NCBI RefSeq assembly: GCF_016908515.1
Contig: NZ_JAFBEA010000002.1
Location: forward strand, 372,001 to 436,000
DNA: 64,000 bases
DNA from: Virgibacillus halotolerans
GTDB taxonomy: Bacteria > Bacillota > Bacilli > Bacillales > Amphibacillaceae
Direction of reading: 5' to 3'
The position numbers and the translations under genes were made by a program. How positions within the stretch are numbered: position 1 is the first letter of the stretch; each line of letters starts with the position of its first letter. The notes under the pieces are model-generated. The model saw only the letters and a program-made list of their open reading frames with translations, did not search any database and was not told where the DNA came from. Shown piece after piece: positions 1-8,798 of this stretch.

Positions 1-497
1 TCATTTTCTGGCCGATATAAAGAAGCATTTCCCAAGGCATAATTTAGATTGAAATAGAACCAATGGGCGAAGGTAAATGAATGATAGTATCCAGCAACAA
101 CTACCTTTTCACTATCAAGGATTGTCTCTACAGTAGTTTCCATACTTTCAGATTCCAAATCCTCTATGTTTTTCTCCAGATTCCTTATATCATTTTTCAT
201 GTTTTTAGCAAAGCTATTAGCGTAGGATTCCGAAATCAATTCTTCATTAGGATTTTCATTTAAATAGAGCAGCTGCTGACGTACTTCCTTTTGAAGCGCA
301 GAAAATCCAGTATAGCCCAGTGTATTACAGAATCTAATTACCATTGTTTCACTAACACCAATAATTTCGCCGACTTTTTTAGCGGGATGAATTGCGAATG
401 TCATTGGTTCTGACAGAAGATGATCGGCTACTTTTTTTAATCCCTTTGTAAGTGTAGGGAATATCTCTTTTGTTTTCTTCAAGTAGATAGGGTCCAT
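1..497 (-). CDS. MurR/RpiR family transcriptional regulator (partial)
   Basis: The gene runs off the left edge; about 165 N-terminal codons are visible on the minus strand from an ATG at 497, preceded by a strong AGGAGG site. The first ~75 residues form the helix-turn-helix of the MurR/RpiR family, including the recognition-helix signature SETMVIRFCNTLGYTGF. The following residues (KVVVAGYYHS) begin what should be a sugar-isomerase (SIS) domain that senses a phosphorylated or acylated ligand. The gene is divergent from a YfcC-type carrier and an N-acylamino-acid racemase-like gene, so it most likely controls them. The ligand cannot be told from the sequence. The C-terminus is not in the window. 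Confidence 0.85.
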   Translation of the reverse strand, partial: MDPIYLKKTKEIFPTLTKGLKKVADHLLSEPMTFAIHPAKKVGEIIGVSETMVIRFCNTLGYTGFSALQKEVRQQLLYLNENPNEELISESYANSFAKNMKNDIRNLEKNIEDLESESMETTVETILDSEKVVVAGYYHSFTFAHWFYFNLNYALGNASLYRPEN

Positions 498-536
498 TGA
501 ATCCCTCCTTTTTTGAAGTATTTACATTATTTAAAC

Positions 537-574
537 TTGAATTAAAGTATAAACTCCATTATAATTTATTGCAA
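537..574. promoter_or_regulatory. Overlapping divergent sigma-A promoters
   Basis: On the plus strand TTGAAT (537-542) and TATAAT (560-565) are separated by 17 bp and face the YfcC gene. On the minus strand TTGCAA (574-569) and TATACT (551-546), also 17 bp apart, face the MurR/RpiR gene. The two core promoters overlap almost completely, so both polymerases cannot occupy them at once. Confidence 0.6.
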
Positions 575-664
575 GTTATCGATTTTAAAAATACTAGTGA
601 ACTACCGGGCTAAGGATTGACGAACATCAGCTACTAAAAGAATTATTTGAAAAGGAGGAAAAAA

Positions 665-2086
665 ATGAGCAGGAAACAGCAATCGGAACGAAAAGTTAAG
701 AAGCAAATGGTATTACCGGATGCGTATGTAATCATTTTTGCTATTTTAATACTTGCAGCGATTTTAACTTATATTATTCCAGCGGGTACTTTTGAAAGAG
801 AAACTGCTGAAAATGGCATTTCTGTAATCATCCCTGATAGCTATGAGAGGGTGGACCAAGCTTCTACTAGTATCATTGAAGTCTTTACTTCTATACAGGA
901 AGGTATGATCGGTGGAGCGGGGTTAATCTTTCTCGTATTGACCATTGGTGGTTCATTTGCAGTAATAGAAAAAACAGGGGCAATAGATAGTCTGATTATG
1001 AGAACCATAGCTAAAACGAAAAATAAGGAATGGGTACTTATCATCATTGTTGCAGCATTGTTTTCTGTCTTTGGTGGATTGGGGATAATTGCTAATGCAG
1101 TAATTGCGTTCATTCCAATTGGTATTATTTTAGCTAGAGCAATGAAAATGGATGCTATTGTTGGCGTGGCTATTATATATCTTGGCGCATATTCGGGTTT
1201 TGCTATTGGCTTCCTTGACCCAATGACTACTGGATTTGCTCAGCAAATTGCTCAATTACCATTGTTTTCCGGAATCGGTTATCGAATCATTATCTACATA
1301 ACAATTGTAGCCTCTACCATTGCTTATATTTTGTGGTATGCAAATAGGGTAAAGAAAGATCCGGAACGAAGTATATTAGGTAGTAATAGATTTCCGAAAA
1401 ACGATGATAAAGATATGGATGAGGTATCATCCACGTTAACTACTAAACATAAACTAGTGCTTGGGCTATTGATTGTAGGTATTGGTATTTATGTATACGG
1501 TGTTTTCAATTTAGAATGGGCAATCAATGAAATGGCAGGCATATTTATCATAATTGCAATTGGTACTGCGATTATTGATAGAATGGGTGCAAATAAACTA
1601 GTTGAGGTATTCATCAATGGAAGTAAGAGCGTTATTTATGGAGCGTTGATTATTGGTATGGCAAGATCGATTGTTGTTGTGTTAGAAAATGGCTTAGTAC
1701 TGGATACGATTGTGCAAGGAATGGCAAATGCAATGGGATCATTTTCTAGTGTAACAGGTGCTATCGTAATGTTTATCGGTAATGGGTTGTTTAATTTAAT
1801 TGTTTCCTCTGGTAGTGGTCAGGCTGCGATTGTCATGCCAATCATGACACCGCTTGCCGATATAATGGAAATTCCAAGACAGGTTGCTGTACAAGCTTAC
1901 GCCATGGGGGACGGATTTACAAACATCATTACACCATTGTCTGGTGTCCTCATGGCGAATCTAGCAATTGCTGGTATACCGTGGATAAAATGGATTAAGT
2001 TTGCTATTCCATTGGTTTTAATTTGGTATGTGATAGGAACAATTTATTTGGTAATTGGTGTTTTAATGAACTGGGGACCAATGTAA
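665..2086 (+). CDS. YfcC/DcuC-family membrane carrier (first copy)
   Basis: A 473-residue polytopic membrane protein of the YfcC family (Pfam DcuC-like), whose members carry C4-dicarboxylates, basic amino acids or other small nutrients. The ATG at 665 is chosen because AAGGAGGAA sits 7 bp upstream; an in-frame TTG at 647 has no site. About twelve hydrophobic segments are visible, with a hydrophilic loop near residues 230-260 and the family signature NLIVSSGSGQAAIVMPIMTPLAD near residues 380-400. A racemase-like gene follows 24 bp later, presumably in the same operon, which points to an amino-acid-derived substrate. The second YfcC gene at 8842 is a close paralogue. The substrate is unproven. 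Confidence 0.85.
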   Translation: MSRKQQSERKVKKQMVLPDAYVIIFAILILAAILTYIIPAGTFERETAENGISVIIPDSYERVDQASTSIIEVFTSIQEGMIGGAGLIFLVLTIGGSFAVIEKTGAIDSLIMRTIAKTKNKEWVLIIIVAALFSVFGGLGIIANAVIAFIPIGIILARAMKMDAIVGVAIIYLGAYSGFAIGFLDPMTTGFAQQIAQLPLFSGIGYRIIIYITIVASTIAYILWYANRVKKDPERSILGSNRFPKNDDKDMDEVSSTLTTKHKLVLGLLIVGIGIYVYGVFNLEWAINEMAGIFIIIAIGTAIIDRMGANKLVEVFINGSKSVIYGALIIGMARSIVVVLENGLVLDTIVQGMANAMGSFSSVTGAIVMFIGNGLFNLIVSSGSGQAAIVMPIMTPLADIMEIPRQVAVQAYAMGDGFTNIITPLSGVLMANLAIAGIPWIKWIKFAIPLVLIWYVIGTIYLVIGVLMNWGPM

Positions 2087-2110
2087 TATAAATAGAAGGA
2101 GGTATTTTAA

Positions 2111-3217
2111 ATGAAAGTAAATGAGATACATCTCTATAAAATGAATATGCGAATGAAGAATCCCTTTACAACTAGTTTTGGCACGCAGCAGGATCGATTA
2201 TTCTTACTTGTAGAGGCCAAAAGTGATGAAGGATTATCTGGTTGGGGGGAGTGTGTCACTTCAGAACTACCATTATATATTGAAGAATTTACACAATCTG
2301 CATGGTATATGTTGGAGAAAAATCTTATTCCTCTGGTTATTAATCAGGAGATTAAACATCCAGATGAACTTCAAGATAAATTCAAGCCTTTTAAAAGGAA
2401 TAATTTGGCCAAGTCAGCACTCGAGGGAGCAATTTGGGATCTATATGCAAAAACAAGAGGAGAATCTCTTGCTAGCAGTTTAGGTGGCGTGAGGAAAACA
2501 ATTGAAGTAGGCATTAGTCTTGGTATTGAAGAAAATATTAACGATTTACTGCAGTCTATAAAATTGAAAGTAGATGAAGGTTATAAACGAATAAAGATAA
2601 AAATAAAACCAGGGAAAGATCTGGACGTATTAGATGAGGTACGCAAGCATTTCCCAGATATCCCGTTAATGGTCGATGCAAATTCTGCCTACACCCTTAG
2701 CGATATAGATACACTGAAAAAAATGGACCAATACCATTTAATGATGATCGAACAACCATTAACTGCGGGGGATTTAATTGATCATGCTAAATTACAAAAA
2801 AGCATAAAAACGCCAATCTGTCTTGATGAAAGTATTCATTCTTATGAAAATGCAAGACAAGCAATCGAGATTGGTAGTGGAAAGATAATCAATCTGAAGG
2901 TCGGCAGGGTTGGGGGCTTAACAGAAGCGAAACGAATTCATGATATGTGTGAAAAAGCCAATATCCCAGTTTGGTGTGGAGGAATGCTTGAATCAGGAAT
3001 AGGACGCGCACATAATATTGCGATAACATCTTTAGCAAATTTTACATTACCTGGGGACACAGCCGCATCGTCTCGTTATTGGGAAAAGGATATCATACAG
3101 CCTGAAGTAGTTGTTCACCATGGTTTGCTGGATGTGCCAGAAGGGCCTGGAATTGGCTTTGATGTAAATCGTGAGGAAATAAAGAAGCATACTGTAGCGC
3201 ATAAAGAATTTAAATAA
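2111..3217 (+). CDS. o-Succinylbenzoate synthase / N-acylamino acid racemase family enzyme
   Basis: A 368-residue enolase-superfamily enzyme of the OSBS/NSAR subgroup. The barrel acid/base residues are present: the KxK motif in RIKIKIKPGKD (~160-170), metal ligands in LMVDANSAYT, MIEQPL and ICLDESI, and the second lysine in NLKVGRVGG. The C-terminus has the family blocks GGMLESGIGRAHNIA and LPGDTAASSRYW. Members either make o-succinylbenzoate for menaquinone or racemise N-succinyl/N-acyl amino acids. No other men gene is nearby; a transporter and an RpiR-type regulator are, and an M20 deacylase lies 4 kb away, so racemisation in amino-acid salvage is more likely. The start has a good AGGAGG site 8 bp upstream. 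Which reaction dominates cannot be decided here. Confidence 0.8.
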   Translation: MKVNEIHLYKMNMRMKNPFTTSFGTQQDRLFLLVEAKSDEGLSGWGECVTSELPLYIEEFTQSAWYMLEKNLIPLVINQEIKHPDELQDKFKPFKRNNLAKSALEGAIWDLYAKTRGESLASSLGGVRKTIEVGISLGIEENINDLLQSIKLKVDEGYKRIKIKIKPGKDLDVLDEVRKHFPDIPLMVDANSAYTLSDIDTLKKMDQYHLMMIEQPLTAGDLIDHAKLQKSIKTPICLDESIHSYENARQAIEIGSGKIINLKVGRVGGLTEAKRIHDMCEKANIPVWCGGMLESGIGRAHNIAITSLANFTLPGDTAASSRYWEKDIIQPEVVVHHGLLDVPEGPGIGFDVNREEIKKHTVAHKEFK

Positions 3218-3262
3218 AGTTAAATCTCATTGTAGTGGGAGCTGATCTAATCAGGCTTTTGC

Positions 3263-3398
3263 GGGCAGTTATCCCCCATCTAAATCTATATTATTTTAGC
3301 GGGGGTTTAATTGCCCGTCATATGTTACAGTAGCTTTGCTTGTTGTTTCTGTATATACCATTGCAAAACTCAATTGGAACAAACAACAACTCGCTTAA
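3263..3398 (+). other. GC-rich interrupted dyad and start-less membrane-peptide reading frame
   Basis: The 407-bp gap before the antiporter begins with an interrupted inverted repeat (3263-3277 with 3301-3316; two 5-bp GC blocks around a 23-nt loop). An open frame without a start codon then runs 3300-3398 and encodes a hydrophobic stretch ending in a charged tail (VTVALLVVSVYTIAKLNW then NKQQLA). It ends 5 bp before a clean terminator, as the end of a real gene would. It may be a relic of a small membrane-protein gene or chance. The rest of the gap (3441-3600) shows nothing I recognise. Confidence 0.25.
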
Positions 3399-3403
3399 TG
3401 AAA

Positions 3404-3440
3404 CGCCTTAGCTGAATTTAAATCAGCTAAGGCGTTTTTT
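3404..3440 (+). terminator. Rho-independent terminator
   Basis: A perfect 12-bp stem (CGCCTTAGCTGA with TCAGCTAAGGCG), 7-nt loop and six T residues. It ends transcription from the racemase operon, or from the lost small gene just upstream. Confidence 0.85.
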
Positions 3441-3624
3441 GATGAAAGGTTTATAAAAAAATAGCAGCAACCGATATATTTTTTAATAATTTTCCCTAAT
3501 CCCCGTATGAATAGAATTACGGATTACTTTTCCCTAGTTATATATACCAATCTGGTTCAAATAAAATTCAACTTGAATGGGAACGCTATAATCAGGCGAA
3601 ATGGAGGAAGGCGGGAAAATAAAT

Positions 3625-4686
3625 ATGATAAATAAATTATTCTTGGTTTTAGTTGTGATTGGTGTACCGATTTCAGTGATTGGATCGATACTTCACTGGC
3701 CAGCAACGGCGATGTTTATTGTGTACTGTTTAACAATTATTGCTTTGGCCGGATTTATAGGAAGAGCAACAGAAAGCCTAGCGATTATCATGGGGCCTAG
3801 AATTGGCGGATTACTGAATGCTACGTTTGGCAATGCAGTCGAACTAATCATATCTATTTTTGCACTTAAAGCTGGACTTATCGGTATTGTATTAGCTTCG
3901 TTAACTGGTTCCATTTTGGGAAATTTATTACTTGTAGCTGGACTTTCCTTTTTTGTTGGTGGCTTGAAGTATAAACGACAAACCTTCAATATTCACGATG
4001 CACAGCATAATGCAGGACTTATGATTTTTGCTATGATTATTGCTTTTGTCATTCCGAAGGTGTTCACGAGCACGATGGGTGAACGAGATATAATGATATT
4101 TAGTATTGGGGTCTCTATTATTTTAATTGTTTTATACCTAGCAGCCCTGTTATTTAAATTAGTGACACATCGCGGTGTTTATGCAAATGAAGCGACAGGC
4201 CCAAAGAATCACGAAGTAGAGGTCCCAGAATGGGGCAAAATAAAAGCACTTATTGTGCTAGCTATCGCGACGATCATTGTAGCCTATATCTCAGAAAGTT
4301 TAGTTGATACGTTTCATGCAGTCGGAGAAAAATTTGGCTGGACAGAATTATTTATTGGGGTGATTATTGTCGCGATTGTTGGTAATGCCGCAGAACATGC
4401 GTCGGCAGTCATCATGGCATATAAAAATAAGATGGATGTTGCGGTTGAAATTGCTGTTGGCTCAACCCTGCAAGTGGCGATGTTTGTGGCGCCAGTGCTT
4501 GTTTTGCTATCCCTTCTTTTCCCGATAACGATGCCATTATTGTTTACCTGGCCAGAACTTATCGCGATGGCAGCAGCGGTTTTATTAATGAATATGCTTT
4601 CGACGGATGGGGATTCCAATTGGTTTGACGGACTGGTCTTATTAGCCGCTTATTTTATCATGGGTATTGGATTTTATTTGGTTTAA
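3625..4686 (+). CDS. Calcium/proton antiporter (CaCA family, CAX/ChaA type)
   Basis: A 353-residue protein with about eleven membrane segments that exchanges cytoplasmic Ca2+ for external protons. Both alpha-repeat signatures are present: GNAVELIISIFALK near residue 70 and GNAAEHASAVIMAYK near residue 255, whose glutamates bind calcium. Size and arrangement match Bacillus YfkE. An in-frame ATG at 3601 would add MEEGGKIN, but those codons look like the ribosome binding region (GGAGGAAGGCGGG), so the ATG at 3625 is preferred. The gene stands alone between a terminator and the betaine-binding protein. In a salt-tolerant organism it would serve calcium and alkali homeostasis. Confidence 0.85.
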   Translation: MINKLFLVLVVIGVPISVIGSILHWPATAMFIVYCLTIIALAGFIGRATESLAIIMGPRIGGLLNATFGNAVELIISIFALKAGLIGIVLASLTGSILGNLLLVAGLSFFVGGLKYKRQTFNIHDAQHNAGLMIFAMIIAFVIPKVFTSTMGERDIMIFSIGVSIILIVLYLAALLFKLVTHRGVYANEATGPKNHEVEVPEWGKIKALIVLAIATIIVAYISESLVDTFHAVGEKFGWTELFIGVIIVAIVGNAAEHASAVIMAYKNKMDVAVEIAVGSTLQVAMFVAPVLVLLSLLFPITMPLLFTWPELIAMAAAVLLMNMLSTDGDSNWFDGLVLLAAYFIMGIGFYLV

Positions 4687-4946
4687 GAAGTAGGAATTAG
4701 AGAATCAAAATAATCTGTTCATTTTTTACAGAATAAACTGTTTGCTCACTATTTAAGGTTTGAATTTATCATGTATTTGTAATAAGCTGGTAACAAGATT
4801 TAAATTACATAATAATAAGTTTTTCTGAATATAAAGACCTATATGTGTATAGGATAATCCAACGCTGAAACAACGTAGAGAAGTAGGGCTGTTATACCCG
4901 TATAGTATTCTTTTTATTCTAAACAAAAAAGTGGGAGGCAGAATGG

Positions 4947-5870
4947 ATGTTTATAAAACAAACATTACGTAAAAAGATTATTTTTATTACCGCAATTTTA
5001 TTGATAATTCTTGTTGCAGGATGCAGTTCTGATGAAGGTGAGAAAAATTCGGAGGGTGAAGAAGGATACAGCGAGAGCGTTGATTACACGATCACAGGTA
5101 TTGAACCAGGTGCTGGTATCACTGTTACCACCGAAAAAGCCATCGAGGAATATGATAGCTTGCAAGGATGGGAGCTTGAGCAATCTTCAACAGCTGCAAT
5201 GATTTCAGAATTAGATTCAGCAATGGTGAATGAAGAACCAATTGTTATTACAGGATGGAATCCGCATTGGATGTTTACGAAGTATCCGGATATGAAGTAT
5301 TTGGAGGATACCAAAGGAGTATATGGGGAAGATGAGGAAATCAGATCATTAGCGCGTAAAGGTCTGAAAGAGGAAATGCCAAATGCTGCTAAATTAATTG
5401 AACAGTTTCACTGGGAAGTGGAAGATATGGAAGGGATTATGTTCGAATCCCAGGAATTTGGTGATGATATTGATGTAGTAGCTAAGCGTTGGGTAGAGGA
5501 TAATCCGGAAAAAGTTGCTGAATGGACAGATGGTGTTGAAGATGGAAATGGTGAGAAATTCGAATTAGTTGCAACACCGTGGGACTCTGAACTTGCATCA
5601 GCAGGAGTGGTTTCAGAAGCTCTAAAACAGAAAGGTTTTGATGTGACGGTGACTCCAGTTGATGTCGCGGTAGTATTTGAATCTATTGCAAATGGAGATG
5701 GTGATGCGACATTGGCAGCATGGATGCCTATTACACATAAAGACTTCTATGACGAGTTTTCTGATGACTTTGATGATTTGGGTGCCAATTTAGAAGGAGC
5801 TAAAATCGGACTCGTTGTTCCAGAATATATGGATATTGATTCTATTGAAGACCTTGAACCAGCGAAATAA
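4947..5870 (+). CDS. opuAC: Glycine betaine ABC transporter substrate-binding lipoprotein (OpuAC-like)
   Basis: A 307-residue lipoprotein with signal peptide and lipobox LVAGC (Cys about residue 26). The mature protein has the two OpuAC lobes in Bacillus order: first the region with GWNPHWMFTKYP and a trailing tryptophan segment, then the lobe starting ATPWDSELAS and ending KIGLVVPEYMDIDSIEDL. The tryptophans and aspartates fit the aromatic cage that binds glycine betaine or proline betaine outside the cell. The protein is strongly acidic, as in halotolerant bacteria. No ATPase or permease gene accompanies it, so it is an orphan receptor that must share an importer encoded elsewhere. The start has GGGAGGC upstream. 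The 260-bp leader has several AT-rich stretches but no promoter I trust. Confidence 0.88.
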   Translation: MFIKQTLRKKIIFITAILLIILVAGCSSDEGEKNSEGEEGYSESVDYTITGIEPGAGITVTTEKAIEEYDSLQGWELEQSSTAAMISELDSAMVNEEPIVITGWNPHWMFTKYPDMKYLEDTKGVYGEDEEIRSLARKGLKEEMPNAAKLIEQFHWEVEDMEGIMFESQEFGDDIDVVAKRWVEDNPEKVAEWTDGVEDGNGEKFELVATPWDSELASAGVVSEALKQKGFDVTVTPVDVAVVFESIANGDGDATLAAWMPITHKDFYDEFSDDFDDLGANLEGAKIGLVVPEYMDIDSIEDLEPAK

Positions 5871-5935
5871 TAAGGAAATCATCGGTTTTCCGAACTGATT
5901 AAGGTATTTGAGAAACTAGAAAAAAGTACTTAGGT

Positions 5936-5973
5936 TGTCCATGTCCCGAAAATCACAGGGCATGGACATTTTT
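5936..5973. terminator. Terminator between convergent genes
   Basis: A 12-bp stem with one G-T pair (TGTCCATGTCCC with GGGCATGGACA) followed by TTTTTATT. It serves the OpuAC gene, and its A-rich other flank may also stop the minus-strand DUF3100 operon. Confidence 0.75.
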
Positions 5974-5989
5974 ATTACATACCCCTACA

Positions 5990-6442
5990 TCAAATAATTC
6001 CCTGAAACCGTAGTACGATTTCAGCAATAATCGCTGATCCCATAAAGGTACCAATTAATACACACATTCCGACCACAATTGTCTTCCAGCCCAATTTAGC
6101 AAAGTCTGCCCAAGAGCCGCCGATAGAAATACCAGCGTATGCCAAGATAGGAGTTGTGATAGCTAAAAGGGTAACTTCATTTGTCCATTGAACAATATAG
6201 GTTGAGCCAGGCACACCTGGTATGGTTAGCACGAAACCTAATATGCCAATATAAGCAATACTTGGTAATTTGAATGGAAGCAGTCGATGAATGATTAATC
6301 CAAGTAAACAAATAGCAATTAATGTAAGGATTCCGGGAATCGCCGCAGTTGGCAAAATATCGTAGCCTACCCAATTTCCAATTAAAATGATTGCTCCAAT
6401 TATAAGAAATACCATGACCCATTCTTGAATATTTTTTAGCAT
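5990..6442 (-). CDS. Small membrane protein paired with the DUF3100 gene
   Basis: A 150-residue very hydrophobic protein with about five membrane segments and almost no soluble part. It overlaps the end of the upstream DUF3100 gene by 7 bp (ATGCTAA), with GGCGGTG ahead of its start, so the two are translationally coupled and probably form one heteromeric carrier. The motif LAYAGISIGGSWADF near residues 105-120 looks like a re-entrant or substrate-loop segment. I do not recognise a named family with certainty. The position between a DUF3100 protein and an M20 amidohydrolase suggests transport of amino-acid-like compounds or peptides, which is inference. Confidence 0.7.
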   Translation of the reverse strand: MLKNIQEWVMVFLIIGAIILIGNWVGYDILPTAAIPGILTLIAICLLGLIIHRLLPFKLPSIAYIGILGFVLTIPGVPGSTYIVQWTNEVTLLAITTPILAYAGISIGGSWADFAKLGWKTIVVGMCVLIGTFMGSAIIAEIVLRFQGII

Positions 6443-7275
6443 AACTTATAACACCGCCTTTGATTTCTGCTCGGAATCTTTGTTGGATTTTTGTCTTTCT
6501 TGCCTCTAAACCAGCCATACATTTTCTCTGTTAGTGGCAAAGCAATGAAGATACTCATATAGAGTCCTGTAACGGTCGAGGCAAGATTACTCGCACCCGA
6601 AAACGCAATAATTTCCTCACTCATATCTGGAAACGCCGCTACAAGTGGACCCAAGCCAGCGGCAGCCATACTACCACTGCCGATGCCAGTTGCCATTGCG
6701 AAAGATAGGGGATGCATTGGTGTAACGCTTGATAGAAATCCGGATATTAGTCCCATAAAAATAGCACCAAAAACAGTACCAAAAATATACATTGCCATAA
6801 CGCCTCGGCCTTCTGGTGAAGCGAATCCGTATTTATCAGAAATTAATGCGATATTTGCCTCGCGTCCAATGGAATGTGTCATTCCGATCGTCTCTCGTTT
6901 TAGACCAAGTAGTATCGCTACTGGTAGAGCCAAAAAGATGGTGCCTAAATTACCAAACTCTTGCAGTAGTAAGGCTGGTCCTGCTGCAATTAACTTTGGC
7001 AAGGCTGGTCCTGCCTGCACTCCAAATTTTGCAATTAATAATGTAACTGACAGAAAAACGAGCTGTTCAGCATGTTTAGTCTGTTTTTCATTTACAAGCG
7101 GAGTAAAGAATAGAGCGATTCCTATAATTACGGCGTATAACATCGGCAATAACAATATAAGTCCCGGTCCGATAGAAACCTCATGGGTTCCAATCATTTC
7201 AGTGAGTAAGACGATTGCAAGAACGAGTGTATGCAATCTCCAATCTTTCCATAGGCGCTGCAGTTGTTGTGCCAT
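6436..7275 (-). CDS. DUF3100-type integral membrane protein
   Basis: A 279-residue protein with seven to eight predicted membrane helices that resembles the DUF3100 family. Conserved-looking blocks include LGLKRETIGMTHSIGREANIALISDKYG and the glycine-rich MATGIGSGSMAAAGLGPLVAA, typical of carriers with discontinuous helices. The ATG at 7275 follows an AAGGAGAT site. The C-terminal ~15 residues are basic and coupled by overlap to the next small membrane gene. Upstream on the same strand lies the (broken) M20 amidohydrolase; the 164-bp gap shows no clear terminator, so one transcript may cover all three. Function is unknown; import or export of amino acid derivatives is a guess from context. 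Confidence 0.7.
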   Translation of the reverse strand: MAQQLQRLWKDWRLHTLVLAIVLLTEMIGTHEVSIGPGLILLLPMLYAVIIGIALFFTPLVNEKQTKHAEQLVFLSVTLLIAKFGVQAGPALPKLIAAGPALLLQEFGNLGTIFLALPVAILLGLKRETIGMTHSIGREANIALISDKYGFASPEGRGVMAMYIFGTVFGAIFMGLISGFLSSVTPMHPLSFAMATGIGSGSMAAAGLGPLVAAFPDMSEEIIAFSGASNLASTVTGLYMSIFIALPLTEKMYGWFRGKKDKNPTKIPSRNQRRCYKLC

Positions 7276-7439
7276 CTTTTCATCTCCTTTTTCTTTTCAT
7301 GATGTCTGTTTACAGGGTTATAAAAAGGTCTTATCGGTGTTATTGAAATTTCCACCTTGAAGGCAGACGCTTTGCTTTAGTACTGTTGAACTTCGAACGC
7401 AGTAGTGTTTTCTAAATTAGCTGCATAAGCACTTGGAAT

Positions 7440-8623
7440 TTATTTTTCTGCATTTTGTTCCATATAAGTTAGTGTTGCTGAACCAAGCACTTTTGCTGCT
7501 ATTAATAATGCCTGTTCATCAATATCGAATTTTGGATGATGGTGTGGATAGTCCTTCTCCCATTTTGGATTTCTTGCTCCCGTAAAAAAGAATGTACCTT
7601 TTACCTGTTGTAAATAGTAAGAGAAATCTTCTCCTCCCATAATAGGTTCCGTTTCTTTCACTATTTCAACACCAGGAACATCCGGAGCCAAAGCTGCAAC
7701 AAACGCTGTTTCTACTTGATGATTAACGGTTGTTGGGTAGCCCCTAACATAGTCATACTCATAAGATGCGTCTGAGACAAGGCATGTTCCCTTGATAATT
7801 CTTTCAATTTCTGCTTCAATCATGTTGCGTATCTCTTCCTTAAATGTGCGAACAGTTCCTGTCATATTGACTGTATCTGCAATAACGTTATATGGATTTT
7901 TTGCTTCAATGGAACAGATAGAGACAACCGCGGATTCCAATGGATCGACTTTTCTACTGACAATTTGTTGCAGGTTATTAATCAACTGACCAGCAATCAA
8001 TATGCTATCCTTTGTTTCGTGGGGTGAAGCGCCATGCCCACCCTCTCCTTGAATTTTAATATCGAAACGATCTGGAGCGGCTTGTAGTGGACCAGAGCGA
8101 TAACCGATTTCACCAAGCGGCATCTGTGCTTGTAAATGTGTTCCAAAAATAACATCAACCCCATCGAGACAACCGTCGTTAATCATTTCAATAGCCCCAC
8201 CTGGAGGCAATTCCTCTGCATGTTGATGAAGAAAAACAATTGTGCCTTAATTTCTGACTGCATGCCATTCAAAACTTTGGCTAATCCTAATAAAGTTGCT
8301 GTATGTCCATCATGTCCACATGCGTGCATCACACCATCATTATTTGATTTGAACGGAACATCTGTCTGCTCATGAATTGGTAGTGCATCAAAATCTGCCC
8401 GTAATGCAACTGTGGGGCCGGGTTTTTCCCCTTTAAGGTAAGCTAATACACCATTGCCGCCAACATTCGTTCGTACTTGATGTCCTAACTTTTCATGGAA
8501 ATCAGCTATGTATTTTGCGGTGTTAACTTCTTCAAACGAAAGCTCGGGATACTGATGCAAATGGCGACGAATAGCTACTATTTCATTGTATATTATATCT
8601 AATTCTTCAAATAATTTAGTCAT
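7440..8623 (-). pseudogene. M20 family N-acyl amino acid amidohydrolase, frameshifted
   Basis: Two adjacent frames together make one full-length (~394 aa) M20 metallo-amidohydrolase of the YxeP/hippuricase type, which cleaves N-acyl amino acids. Part one (8623 to ~8245) has RRHLHQYPELSFEE, ALRADFDALPIHEQ and the zinc motif HACGHDGHTA. Part two has the EELPPGGA catalytic glutamates, GEGGHGASPHE and GGEDFSYYL. The break is at about 8244-8246, where a G appears lost from the Lys-Gly-Thr-Ile codons; restoring one base rejoins both halves. Every catalytic motif survives and nothing else is damaged, so this is either a very recent inactivation or a sequencing error. The ATG at 8623 has GGAGGGG upstream. 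Confidence 0.85.
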
Positions 8624-8746
8624 AACATCCCCTCCTCAAATATTGTCTCAAAACAGAATAATATAAACATTACCAGTTTTAATCGTGATTGTCTATATAT
8701 TAAATGTTTCCTGAAGAAGTTGTAAATTAATTTATAAAAAGGCGTA

Positions 8747-8775
8747 TTTACCAAATTGTCAAATTATGGTATGGT
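8747..8775 (+). promoter_or_regulatory. Predicted promoter of the second YfcC gene
   Basis: TTTACC (8747-8752), a 17-bp spacer and an extended -10 of TGG plus TATGGT (8770-8775). Transcription would begin near 8782, just before a perfect dyad. Confidence 0.45.
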
Positions 8776-8798
8776 GATTTTATTGTAGTTTCAGAATA

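Noticed and set aside
5011-5870. Circular permutation of the betaine-binding protein
   Set aside because: The lobe order differs from ProX but is the normal order for Bacillus OpuAC.
6683-7360. 225-codon plus-strand frame
   Set aside because: It is antisense to the DUF3100 membrane gene, whose hydrophobic protein and ribosome site are convincing.
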